A stretch of 64,000 nt of DNA from Qiania dongpingensis (GTDB taxonomy: Bacteria; Bacillota; Clostridia; Lachnospirales; Lachnospiraceae), in contig NZ_CP060634.1 in the NCBI RefSeq assembly GCF_014337195.1, positions 1,674,001 to 1,738,000 on the forward strand, read 5' to 3'. The first letter of the stretch is position 1, and each line of letters starts with the position of its first letter. Below the pieces are notes generated by a model. The model was not told the DNA's origin. It searched no databases and was given only the letters and a program-made list of their open reading frames with translations. A program made the position numbers and the translations under genes. Positions 46,876 through 54,641 of the stretch are shown in pieces.

Positions 46876-47588
46876 TACCTTTAAATACCTTTCAAACAAG
46901 TTTTCTTAATCTGGCTTACAAGGCAAGAGGAAATCCGATTCCATCCAGGCGGCTCGCTGGCAGCCGTAACCAGGATCTTTACGGCCTCCAGTCGGTCCTT
47001 TCCAATTGACATGGATAAATTGATATTTTTCCATGTCAGATTCCAATAAAAACCTGCATGAAATTCGGTTTTTACCTCCCTGCGGCCGGGAAGATCCTGC
47101 TAACGCCTTTGCGGCACTCGCCTTACGATGAAATCGGATCCTTCCTCTCGCTCTTTCTTCCGCACCGAAATAAGCGTTCATTTGTTTTGAAAGTCATCGG
47201 GGCGGTCCACCGCAGCCCGCTGCCATTAGGCGCGCGGGCGTGTGGATATCCAATCTTTTTCTGGAATCTAAGGAATGAAATTCATCCAATGTGGTGCGGC
47301 AGGCAGGGCGCCGGCAGAAAAATTTCGGGCCGGCCTAAAGGTGAGCGCTGCAGGGCAGAGGCCGGAGTTCCCCAGGCGGAGGGAGGCAGAAACGAAAAAT
47401 ACCGATTCCGTTTCTGAGCGAACAGGAGACAGGAAATCATAAAGATTTCCTGCCGACATGTGAGCGGTACTCCCGGAGAGGGGATAAAGCGGCCCCTGCA
47501 TCGCCAGCGAGCCGAAATCGTGACGGTCCGAAACTTCTGCCGGTGTCTTGGTAAAGACCCTTAAGGAATGATTCCAAAAAGTATTTGG
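46876..47588 (+). repeat. Long structured repeat, copy L3 (full length)
   Basis: Full-length copy from TACCTTTAAATACC to AAAAAGTATTTGG. It shows the segment bracketed by inverted repeats ATCCGATTCCATC and GATGAAATCGGAT, a TTGACATGGA/TCCATGTCAG hairpin, CCGGCCT paired with AGGCCGG, and CAGGAAATC/GATTTCCTG (47430-47438 with 47444-47452). The gap between V-ATPase subunit D and the mobile element (about 800 bp) is filled by this repeat. ORFs inside it are frameshifted relative to other copies. Confidence 0.9.
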
Positions 47589-47590
47589 CT

Positions 47591-47599
47591 GTATACCCA
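47591..47599 (-). repeat. Left fragment of short repeat S2, forming the element's left junction
   Basis: GTATACCCA, the end of a short-repeat unit in reverse orientation, breaks off here into element sequence (GAAACGACTT). The remainder of the unit continues at 56616 beyond the element. Confidence 0.85.
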
Positions 47600-47660
47600 G
47601 AAACGACTTGTCAAGGACTTTTTCATCATGTTTACAAATCGTTCATACATTGGGGCAGTA

Positions 47661-47697
47661 AGAGGGCCGGGAAACTGAAACAGGTTCCCGGCCCTCT
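47661..47697. terminator. Strong hairpin at the left end of the mobile element
   Basis: AGAGGGCCGGGAA pairs with TTCCCGGCCCTCT around a short A-rich loop. It lies 5 bp beyond the tnpW stop codon. There is no T-run after it on the minus strand, so termination strength is uncertain; it may also insulate the element end. Confidence 0.7.
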
Positions 47698-47702
47698 GGC
47701 GC

Positions 47703-47903
47703 TCACATTTGCTGAATCTCATTTTTGAGCATACGCTTGATTTTGTCGCTCATGGTTTCGTGGCTGGTGGTGCTGAAATGGATTCTCACCTTGTAGGTGG
47801 TCTTGCCGATTTTCTTCACAAGCGCAAACGGTTCAGCCTCCGGCGCGGTGATGGGGGCCGCGCTCTCGGTTGCGGTGGTGATGTTGGTCTGTTCGTTGCT
47901 CAT
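47703..47903 (-). CDS. tnpW: TnpW-like transposon-encoded small protein
   Basis: 66 residues from the ATG at 47903, supported by AAAGGAG upstream. The core FALVKKIGKTTYKVRIHFS and the end MSDKIKRMLKNEIQQM match the small TnpW proteins found at one end of this class of clostridial mobilizable elements. Its role is unknown. Last gene in the element's transcription order. Confidence 0.85.
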   Translation of the reverse strand: MSNEQTNITTATESAAPITAPEAEPFALVKKIGKTTYKVRIHFSTTSHETMSDKIKRMLKNEIQQM

Positions 47904-47961
47904 AGGCGCTCCTTTCTCGAAAGCGGCTCCGCCAGTAGCGGGCCGTGTCGGTGGGTCAAAA

Positions 47962-48798
47962 TTATTCGTTGAGAAGCCTCGCGGCCTCGGTCTTGTTGGC
48001 GGCGGCGTTGTCCTTGCGGTAGTTCTTGCCGGAAAAGCAGACCGGCGTACAGCGTTCCAGAACGCGGTCATAGATTCGGGCATGGGCTAAGTCCCCCGGT
48101 GCTTGCAGCTCTGCAAGCGGTAAATTGGTGGTGATGATGAGCGGGAGACGGCTCAAATACCGGCTGTAAACGACGTTGTAAACCTGTTCCAGCGCGTATT
48201 CTGAATTGCGCTCAATGCCTAAATCGTCGATGATAAGCAGGCTGAAATGGTTGAAGCTGGCAAGGTATTTGTTCCTGTCCTCGCTGAACATGCCCGATAA
48301 GCTGTTAAGGATTTTTGAGAAGTTCGTCATAAGGACGGGGACACTCTGCTCGGTGAGGGCATGGGCGATACAGGCGGCGGCAAAGGTCTTGCCGGTTCCC
48401 ACGCCGCCCCACAAGAGAAGCCCCTGCCCGCGCTCTTTCATTTCCGGCCAATGCTCCACATAGCGGCGGGCGTACTTCATGGCCGGGTTCTGGCCGTCGT
48501 CCCGGTCAAAGGTATAGGCGAAAAGCGCCTTGTCTTGTAGGCCGTTGGCTTTCAGCCGGTGGATTTTGGCAAGCCGTTCCTGCTCCTGCCTTGCGGCCTC
48601 CTGTGCCTTTAGGCGTTCCTGCTCACACTGACAGAGGCAGGGCAAAAGCCGCTCCGTCCCGAAAAGCGTCACGCGGCATTGCTTGGGTGTGTGGCACTTG
48701 CCGCAGATTAACAGGCCGGTGGCCGGGTCGGTGGTGTCCTCCGGCTCCCGCGTGGCTGACGGTATGTTGTCAATCATTCTTTCCAGCTCATCCCTCAT
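47962..48798 (-). CDS. DnaC/IstB-like AAA+ ATPase
   Basis: 278 residues from the ATG at 48798, preceded by GGAGGG. It has a Cys-rich N-terminal segment (CGKCHTPKQC ... CLCQC, possible metal site), Walker A WGGVGTGKTFAAA and Walker B LLIIDDLGIER. Such proteins load replicative helicase onto DNA and probably help replicate the excised element. The start overlaps the stop of the preceding gene as ATGA, implying coupled translation. A longer upstream frame exists but lacks a ribosome binding site. Confidence 0.92.
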   Translation of the reverse strand: MRDELERMIDNIPSATREPEDTTDPATGLLICGKCHTPKQCRVTLFGTERLLPCLCQCEQERLKAQEAARQEQERLAKIHRLKANGLQDKALFAYTFDRDDGQNPAMKYARRYVEHWPEMKERGQGLLLWGGVGTGKTFAAACIAHALTEQSVPVLMTNFSKILNSLSGMFSEDRNKYLASFNHFSLLIIDDLGIERNSEYALEQVYNVVYSRYLSRLPLIITTNLPLAELQAPGDLAHARIYDRVLERCTPVCFSGKNYRKDNAAANKTEAARLLNE

Positions 48799-49538
48799 AA
48801 GCTCTCGCCCTCCTTGTAGGTGTAGGCGGGCAAGCCGCCGCCCTTTTTGCCGTCCTCTGCGGCCCAACGCCGGATAGTGGCGGCATGGCTCTTGTAGGTC
48901 TTGCCGGTGGATTCCATGTAGGCCGACAGCTTTTCGACGTAGCTTTCCCAGACGGTGGGAAACTCCGCTTGCAGCTCGGCAAGCTCGATATCGGTCAATC
49001 TGACATTCTCATAGCGGCCAAAGGCGCGGGCGCGTTCTCCCTCTCTATTCTCTGTACTCTTATCTCTAATCTCTTTATCTCTATACTCTAATATAGACGG
49101 ACATTTGTCCACCTCGCCATTGGGTGGACAAATGTCCACCGCCCCGCCCGGAAGCAGTTTTTTCCGTTCCAGCCGTGAACGCTCTTTCTTTTTCCGCTCC
49201 CCCTCGGTGGAGGATTGGCCGATTAAAAGTTGCATATCGGCCATATAGAAAGCCCCGTCCGTCAGCACTTCCACAAGGCCAAACTCGATAAACACCTTGA
49301 GCGCCCGTTCCACTGTCCCCACCTGATGGCGGGTGAAAGTGGCTATGGTCTGCGGCGTGTGGGGTAAACGCTCGTTCAGCATGAGAACGCCGTTGCTTTT
49401 GAGCGCCATTAAGTACATCTTCAGCAGCAGATTGGAGTAGAGAAGCCCGTCCTGCATACTTTCCAGAATTACCATTGTTTCGCTGTTGTAAAAGCTCTCC
49501 TTGAGCTTGAGATAGTAATATCGTCTGTTTTCAGTCAT
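48795..49538 (-). CDS. Replication initiator / replisome-organizer N-terminal protein
   Basis: 247 residues from the ATG at 49538 (AAGGA upstream). The N-terminal 110 residues (RRYYYLKLKESFYNSETMVILE ... PQTIATFTRHQVGTVERALKVF) form the winged-helix domain seen in phage replisome-organizer and plasmid initiator proteins. A Lys/Glu-rich linker and a DnaD-like C-terminal part follow. It is expected to recruit the DnaC-like ATPase encoded next to it, with which it overlaps by four bases. Confidence 0.88.
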   Translation of the reverse strand: MTENRRYYYLKLKESFYNSETMVILESMQDGLLYSNLLLKMYLMALKSNGVLMLNERLPHTPQTIATFTRHQVGTVERALKVFIEFGLVEVLTDGAFYMADMQLLIGQSSTEGERKKKERSRLERKKLLPGGAVDICPPNGEVDKCPSILEYRDKEIRDKSTENREGERARAFGRYENVRLTDIELAELQAEFPTVWESYVEKLSAYMESTGKTYKSHAATIRRWAAEDGKKGGGLPAYTYKEGESL

Positions 49539-49716
49539 CGCTTTTACGTTCCTTTCCCCGCTTGGAAAAGTAGTGCGGGCAATCCACGACAACGGCGCGG
49601 AAACTCTGCTTGCAGTCGCGGCGGCACTTGCGGCACAGCGGATTGTAAGTCATGCGGTTACGGTCATTGAGGAAAAATCCCCATTCCTGCTTGCGCTTTT
49701 TGCTCATTCTCGGCAT
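49531..49716 (-). CDS. Small Cys-rich protein of the mobile element
   Basis: 61 residues, AAAGGAG nine bases before the ATG. Four cysteines in LCRKCRRDC...VDCPHY suggest a small zinc-binding fold. Its end overlaps the replication gene by 8 bp, and its start overlaps the next ORF by 13 bp, so it fits the tightly packed operon. No known function. Confidence 0.7.
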   Translation of the reverse strand: MPRMSKKRKQEWGFFLNDRNRMTYNPLCRKCRRDCKQSFRAVVVDCPHYFSKRGKERKSDD

Positions 49717-49913
49717 GGTGCGACGCTCCTTTCCGGCAAAACCTCGACGCGGACGGACACACGGATTTTGCGTAGCGTTTCGGTGTCATTTTGGGGGATT
49801 TGAGCGCCCGTAGGCCCCTCTAAAAAGCATGGGGGTATGTCGGTAGGGGTAACGCCTATCCGTATCAAAATGCTGTGGTTGGGTATCGTTTCGGGGCTGA
49901 TTCTATCGGTCAT
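49704..49913 (-). CDS. Small hypothetical protein between relaxase and Cys-rich gene
   Basis: 69 residues. A clear AAAGGAG lies eight bases before the ATG at 49913, inside the relaxase 3' end, and the ORF bridges the gap to the Cys-rich gene exactly. No family recognised (MTDRISPETIPNHSILIRIG...). The overlap arrangement and ribosome binding site favour a real gene, but the sequence alone does not prove it. Confidence 0.5.
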   Translation of the reverse strand: MTDRISPETIPNHSILIRIGVTPTDIPPCFLEGPTGAQIPQNDTETLRKIRVSVRVEVLPERSVAPCRE

Positions 49914-51345
49914 TTTCTCGCTCCTTTCGGGGTGCTTCGGTCTTGGCTAACTGCTCGGCGGCTTTGCGTAGGCCCTCGACGGCCTTGATTTCCTCCCGCA
50001 TGGCTCGCATTTCTTGATACAGCACGTCCTTTTTGGCGGTGAGGGTGTCGGCCTCGGCCCGCCATTGCTTCGGGGTGACGGCCTCGCCGGTGGCGGTAAG
50101 GTCTTTTAACTGTCGGGCTGCGGTGTCAAACAGAGCCAATTCCGGGCCGTGTTGGGCCGCAAATTTCTCTTGCTTGCTGGGCTTCAAACTGTCAAGCTGG
50201 CGGCGAATGTGCTTGTATTTCTCGTACTGCGCCCACATTTCCAGCCGTTCCGTGAGGGCGGCAATCCGGCGCTCGGCGCTGACGATTTCGCCGCGCTGGT
50301 TGTAGTAGGCGCTGTTCATAGCGGCTATCTTTTCGTGCAGCTCTTGCATGGACGTGATACCGTTCCCTTGCAGAAAATTGAACAGGGCGGCGCTCTCTTG
50401 GAGGGCTTTCACCTTGCCGGTGCGGGTCGCCGGTTTGCTCATTTCCTGCCGCGCTTGCCAGAGCTGGGCCATGACGCTTTCCCGGCCTTGGGGCTTGGAG
50501 GCTTCTTCTTTCGTCCAGTTGTAAAGTCGGGTCATGCGGGCCTTGATTTCTTTCAAGAGTTTGTTGTCGGCGGCAATCTGCCGATTGATGTTCCCCTTGT
50601 CGGTGACAATGCCGCGCCGCTCCATGCGGGTAGCCGCTACTCCCATGTGGACGGTGGGTAGCTGCTCCACGCCTTGCCGTTTGTAGCTGCGGTGGTCTAT
50701 CCGCTCCGGGCGGTTCGCTTGCTCTAATGCTCGGTTGGCGTACTCGGCCCATGCCGCCCGCCATTGTTCGGCCTTGTCCCTGTCGTTCCAATCGGTGGTG
50801 TCGGCGCGGTGGTTCTTCCAGCCGCCTTTGCCGTCCGGGATTCGCTGGCCGCGCTCGTCAAGGTCGTATTCCTTACGGCATTTCGCGCCCCACTCGCCGC
50901 CCGGTGTGAGGGGCCGCATGGTGAGCATGATGTGGGCGTGAGGGTTTCCATCGCCCTTGTCGTGAAGCGCAAAGTCGGCGCACATACCGGCTGACACAAA
51001 ATTGTTCCGGACGTAGGTGCGGACAAGGGCAAGCTGCGCCTCACGGTCAAGCTCGGCGGGCAGGGCGATTTCAAGCTCGCGGGCAAGCTGTGACTTGCCG
51101 GATTTCTCGATTGCCTCCACGCTGTTCCAGAGGGTGGAGCGGTCGGAAAAGGTGGGCGGCGCATGGGCGGGCAGTATGATTTCAGAATGGACGATACCGC
51201 CCTTGCGGGTGTAGTCGTGGGTATGTCCGTCCCATTCATTGGTTAGTTTCTGACCGCTTCGGTAGGCGGCTGCGGCGACGGCTGAACGGCCCTCGCTGCG
51301 CTTGATAATCTTGATGGTGCAATGATAAATGGCTATGGTTGCCAC
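49903..51345 (-). CDS. mobA: MobA/MobL-family relaxase
   Basis: About 480 residues. The N-terminus ATIAIYHCTIKIIKRSEGRSAV and AAAAYRSG are the family's start, and NPHAHIMLTMRPL carries the HxH metal-binding motif of the HUH nickase. The C-terminal half is a long coiled coil. It nicks the element's oriT and starts conjugative transfer. The start is uncertain: GTG at 51345 fits homologues, but the AAAGGAG touches it. An ATG upstream (51375) lacks a ribosome binding site, and ATA at 51336 has good spacing but is a rare start. Confidence 0.9.
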   Translation of the reverse strand: MATIAIYHCTIKIIKRSEGRSAVAAAAYRSGQKLTNEWDGHTHDYTRKGGIVHSEIILPAHAPPTFSDRSTLWNSVEAIEKSGKSQLARELEIALPAELDREAQLALVRTYVRNNFVSAGMCADFALHDKGDGNPHAHIMLTMRPLTPGGEWGAKCRKEYDLDERGQRIPDGKGGWKNHRADTTDWNDRDKAEQWRAAWAEYANRALEQANRPERIDHRSYKRQGVEQLPTVHMGVAATRMERRGIVTDKGNINRQIAADNKLLKEIKARMTRLYNWTKEEASKPQGRESVMAQLWQARQEMSKPATRTGKVKALQESAALFNFLQGNGITSMQELHEKIAAMNSAYYNQRGEIVSAERRIAALTERLEMWAQYEKYKHIRRQLDSLKPSKQEKFAAQHGPELALFDTAARQLKDLTATGEAVTPKQWRAEADTLTAKKDVLYQEMRAMREEIKAVEGLRKAAEQLAKTEAPRKERENDR

Positions 51346-51530
51346 CTCCTTTCGGGCGGGGCTATTAGGCCGCATGAAACGGAATAGCCGCCGCAGCGGG
51401 TGTTCCGTGACCTGTGGCTCACTGGGGGTTTGGGGCGAGTAGCGCCCCATCGCGTCCGTAGGACGCAACAAGCCTCGCAGAGCGCACGACACCCGCAAGG
51501 GTGTATAAGTGCGCCCTTGTACCAAGGGAG

Positions 51531-51803
51531 CTATCGCGTACCCTCGGCGTTCGGCGGCTTTGGCGGCAACTCCCGCGCCTCTGGCAAGTGGGAGAGGGCA
51601 AGCAGAAACGCCTTGACTTCCTCGCCGGTCATGGGGACAGTGGCAGGAAAGACACTTTCCAGAATGGCCCCGCGCTCGATTAGGCGGTGCGTCCGCTCCT
51701 TGCGTTCGGCGTTGGTTTTCTTGTTCAGTAAAATCTTCTGCCGGTTTTCAAGCTGCCGGATTTCCTTTTCCAGCCGGTTTTGTTCCTCGTCTAATGGCCT
51801 CAA
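51531..51803 (-). CDS. DUF3847-family mobile-element protein
   Basis: 90 residues, helical, with the family segment ERKERTHRLIERGAILESVFP followed by MTGEEVKAFLLALSHLPE. Start assigned to the TTG at 51803: GGAGG lies seven bases upstream and the TTG overlaps the stop of the sigma-like gene as TTGA. An in-frame ATG at 51824 has no ribosome binding site. Common companion of MobA/MobL genes; function unknown. Confidence 0.82.
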   Translation of the reverse strand: MRPLDEEQNRLEKEIRQLENRQKILLNKKTNAERKERTHRLIERGAILESVFPATVPMTGEEVKAFLLALSHLPEARELPPKPPNAEGTR

Positions 51804-52267
51804 TAATTGTCCTCCCTCGTCCATTTTTGCTTTTTGAAATAGTTTCGTAGCTTCTTCACGGCGGCCCGGACGGATTGGCTGACATGGGACGTGCCTACAC
51901 CCTCGGCGGCGGCAATCTCCCGGTACTTCATGCCGAGCATATAGCGCATATGGAGGCGGCGGGCCTGCGTCGGCGTGAGAGTGGCAAGGGCCTCCTGCAA
52001 ATGCTCCAACAATAATTCGTGCGCCGCTTCTTCCTCGGCTTGAACCATGTAGTCCTCCGGCGACGGCTGCGCCCAACCGATAGCGGCGTTTTCGATACCG
52101 TCCTCGCAGTCAAGGGAGAAATACGCCTTGTGATACCAAATCTTTTTCTCACGGTTGTTGTTCTCCCGGTGCAGGAGCAAAAGGGCTTCGGCCACCTCGT
52201 CCGGCACCTCCACAAGCACGTCCGTCTTGTAGAGGGGATAGTAATACTTGCGTAGATTGATAATCAT
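51800..52267 (-). CDS. Sigma-70-like (region 4) regulatory protein
   Basis: 155 residues. The C-terminal half has the helix-turn-helix of sigma region 4: LATLTPTQARRLHMRYMLGMKYREIAAAEGVGTSHVSQSVRAAVKKL (about residues 95-141). The N-terminal part (MIINLRKYYYPLYKTDVLVEVPDEVAEAL) is typical of this element class. It probably controls element genes. It overlaps the DUF3847 gene by four bases. Confidence 0.88.
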   Translation of the reverse strand: MIINLRKYYYPLYKTDVLVEVPDEVAEALLLLHRENNNREKKIWYHKAYFSLDCEDGIENAAIGWAQPSPEDYMVQAEEEAAHELLLEHLQEALATLTPTQARRLHMRYMLGMKYREIAAAEGVGTSHVSQSVRAAVKKLRNYFKKQKWTREDNY

Positions 52268-52287
52268 GGGCTAACCTCCTAAAGTGC

Positions 52288-52324
52288 GAGAGGGACAAGC
52301 AGCGCGATACTGCTTGTCCCTCTC
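52288..52324. promoter_or_regulatory. 15-bp perfect inverted repeat between two sigma-like genes
   Basis: GAGAGGGACAAGCAG pairs exactly with CTGCTTGTCCCTCTC around a 7-nt loop, 21 bp before the start of the downstream sigma-like gene. No T-run follows, so it may be a regulatory or processing hairpin rather than a terminator. Confidence 0.75.
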
Positions 52325-52385
52325 GGTGATGGGGTGTGATACCCCTCACTTGGTTAGCCCGAAAACGGCGTTTCGTAGGGTAGGT

Positions 52386-52781
52386 TTAGAAAAGTTTTTT
52401 AAATTTCTTTCGTACCGCCTCGATACTGTCCTGTACGGCGGCTTTGGAACAGCCGGACAACCGGGCGATTTGCTCAAACGTCAAACCGTCCAGCGCGTAG
52501 AGTAGGAACCGCCGCCGCTGCGCCTCGGTGCAGCTCTCCAACACGGAAAACAGCTCGTCCCGCGTTTCCATGCGGCAGACCTGTTCCTCCGGCGTTTCCC
52601 GGTAGGGCAAGCGGCCCTCGGTGGCGGCTATGTACTCGTCAAACTCCCGACAATCCCAATGCCGCCGCTTCTCATGGGACAGGTTTTCATTCTTGTGCTT
52701 GGCGCTGTCAAGGTATTCGTAGACCTCGACGCTAACCTCCACGGACAGGGCTTGTCCGTTTATTTTGATGGTGACTTCCAT
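52386..52781 (-). CDS. Sigma-factor-like helix-turn-helix protein
   Basis: 131 residues from the ATG at 52781, with GGAGGAAAGG upstream. N-terminal beta strands (VTIKINGQALSVEVSVEVYEYL) are followed by a region-4-like helix-turn-helix near the end (LTFEQIARLSGCSKAAVQDSIEAVRKKF). It is the second such protein in this element; both likely act on element promoters. A longer upstream frame lacks support. Confidence 0.85.
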   Translation of the reverse strand: MEVTIKINGQALSVEVSVEVYEYLDSAKHKNENLSHEKRRHWDCREFDEYIAATEGRLPYRETPEEQVCRMETRDELFSVLESCTEAQRRRFLLYALDGLTFEQIARLSGCSKAAVQDSIEAVRKKFKKLF

Positions 52782-53314
52782 CTGCCTTTCCTCCGTTTCG
52801 ATTGGGTTTGGTGCGAATCGAAACGGGGTAGGCGGGGAGCGGCACCGGGGGCGCTCCCGATGGGCGGGAGGTTCGGGCCAACTTGGCCCGATGATGACCC
52901 GCTGGAAAAGAGAGGTTTCCGGCCCTCCTGTGCCGGATTTTCTTAAATTTTTATGTATACGCGCCTTGCTGAAAATAGGGGCGCGATAGCTCGTCAAATA
53001 TCCCCGGCGTTCGTCTGCAATCGCAGGCGAACCACAACGGAATAGCTCTGGTTTTGTCGCATGAAAAAGGGGCGCAAGTGACTGTTCTTTCACTTGCGCC
53101 CCGCTGGACGTTTTCGCTATTCTGTTGTGGCTTGTCCCCCAGTTAGGGGGTAGGGCAAAAGGGGTGTTTACTCATATGCGGCCCTCCTGTGGCCGCATAG
53201 AAATAGCGGCCTTGATTTCTCAAAGCCGCCTAAAAAAGCGCGTAAAATCTACTGCTGTACGACGGCTTTTTTTCTTTTGCCGTCGTGCGGCAGATTTACA
53301 AAATCAATATAAGT
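52782..53314. other. Noncoding stretch of the mobile element rich in inverted repeats
   Basis: No convincing gene. Visible inverted repeats: CGGGCCAA-C-TTGGCCCG (52874-52890), GTTCGTCTGC/GCAGGCGAAC with a four-base loop (53009-53032), a 13-bp hairpin GGGGCGCAAGTGA/TCACTTGCGCCCC (about 53070-53103), ATGCGGCC/GGCCGCAT (53176-53198) and ACGACGGC/GCCGTCGT around a T-rich loop (53260-53286). The region separates backbone from AT-rich cargo and is a reasonable place to look for oriT or a replication origin; the last hairpin may end the cat transcript. Confidence 0.7.
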
Positions 53315-53971
53315 TTATAGCCATTCTCTCGGACAATCCATTGTCCGTTGTAGTTCCTCGAAAAACACTTTTAGGTGGTAGCCGTCTGTCGTAGCATGAT
53401 GAACGGTAATGGATAGTGGCATGATGATTTTTCCGGTGTTGGTTTCTGTAAAACCTCCGGCCTCAATACTTGGAACATAATAATCTTTTATTCCATGATT
53501 ATGAAGTGAAAAGCTATTAAACGTAAACCACGGAATACAAGATATGATATAAGCATTTGGCAACGGCAATCCCTTGGAAGAAAGTATTCCATGACTTTGC
53601 CCGTGTAGCTTTTTATCGGCAAGATACTGTTTGTGAAATTCTTTGAAATCATCATTGTATTCCGTCCACAACAGGGAAGTCGTCTTATCATCTTCGTGAA
53701 ATTGTGGATAGGCCGGGGTCAAACAATCCCAATATCCCAAAATGCCGTCTTTCACGGCAATCCGCAACTCTTGTTGCTTTGCGATAGCCCTTGACACTAA
53801 ATAGAGATATGCAGGGAAAAATTTATATCCATATGCTTTTAACTCTTTTCTAAGAATCGTCACGTCCATATTGACATTAACTGTATAACTGGTTGGGGCC
53901 ATCTGTGTGTAGTAGTGAAAAGTCTGTGCCATAGGCCATGTTTGTATATCTATTGGCTGGAAATTACACAT
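53315..53971 (-). CDS. cat: Chloramphenicol acetyltransferase, type A family
   Basis: 218 residues. The HHATTDGYH motif has catalytic His192 and structural Asp196. The active-site serine region IPWFTFNSFSLHNHG matches the family (Ser153), and GYKFFPAYLYLVSRAI is the usual N-terminal helix. Expected to acetylate chloramphenicol with acetyl-CoA, but the sequence departs from the CatA and CatP types I can recall, so the antibiotic spectrum is inferred. Its start overlaps the upstream regulator gene by 8 bp. AT-rich compared with the surrounding backbone. Confidence 0.88.
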   Translation of the reverse strand: MCNFQPIDIQTWPMAQTFHYYTQMAPTSYTVNVNMDVTILRKELKAYGYKFFPAYLYLVSRAIAKQQELRIAVKDGILGYWDCLTPAYPQFHEDDKTTSLLWTEYNDDFKEFHKQYLADKKLHGQSHGILSSKGLPLPNAYIISCIPWFTFNSFSLHNHGIKDYYVPSIEAGGFTETNTGKIIMPLSITVHHATTDGYHLKVFFEELQRTMDCPREWL

Positions 53972-54557
53972 TGTTTTTTCCCTTTCTTATAAGCCCGTGC
54001 TTGCTGCAACAAACATACAATTCTCCCCCGTACATTTTGGGGAAACGGACTTCTGCGGACTGTTCAGGATAGAGCTTTATTAAAAGCACTCTATCGCAAG
54101 TGACGTAAGCAACAAAGGTAATATAATGTTGCTTGCTCATTTCGTGCGGTAATGTGATATAGAAATCATTTTCAATTTCTTCCACACAAATTTTATGTTG
54201 TAAATCTTCCTGCCCCGCAGTTAAAGGGCTTAATTTCCTGCCGCAACAGGAAATCTCATTTTCTCCTGTGCAGAACAAAACATTCCCACAATCCGGGCAT
54301 ACATAAAACTTAATTTTTTTCATATTCCCTCTATCCATATCATTAGGCTCTAAATCACCTAACAGTATTTTTTCAATATTGACTTCCAAAATAGCAGACA
54401 GTTCACGAAGTAATGATACATCGGGACAGCCGATACCACGTTCCCATTTTGATATAGTCCTGTCGCTAATATTCATTTCATTAGCAAGGGCCTTTTGTGT
54501 CATACCCTTTTCTTGGCGCAAGGTAAGAATTAACTTACCAACTTTGCTACAATCCAT
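53964..54557 (-). CDS. XRE-type regulator fused to a desulfoferrodoxin-like iron domain
   Basis: 197 residues from the ATG at 54557 (GGAGGTG upstream). Residues 5-60 are an XRE helix-turn-helix (GKLILTLRQEKGMTQKALAN). The rest looks like desulfoferrodoxin: Cys87, Cys90, Cys104 and Cys105 in the desulforedoxin-type centre, then His121, His138, His144, Cys184 and His187 in the positions of the superoxide reductase iron ligands (PHEM..QHYI and CSKHG). This suggests a redox- or iron-sensing repressor, or a DNA-binding superoxide reductase. It overlaps the cat start, so the two are co-expressed. Confidence 0.8.
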   Translation of the reverse strand: MDCSKVGKLILTLRQEKGMTQKALANEMNISDRTISKWERGIGCPDVSLLRELSAILEVNIEKILLGDLEPNDMDRGNMKKIKFYVCPDCGNVLFCTGENEISCCGRKLSPLTAGQEDLQHKICVEEIENDFYITLPHEMSKQHYITFVAYVTCDRVLLIKLYPEQSAEVRFPKMYGGELYVCCSKHGLIRKGKNNV

Positions 54558-54641
54558 CTTCACCACCTCCAAATTTAATCATATATGCGAATTGAAATAA
54601 TTGCAACAAACGCTCCGTAGAGTTTCCGGGTAGTTGCAGAA

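Noticed and set aside
50192..51239. ORFs overlapping the relaxase in other frames
   Set aside because: High GC opens all frames here; only the 49903-51345 frame carries the MobA/MobL motifs.
52386..53093. Longer version of the sigma-like gene starting at 53093
   Set aside because: The added N-terminal stretch crosses the inverted-repeat region and is unlike coding sequence; the ATG at 52781 has a good ribosome binding site.
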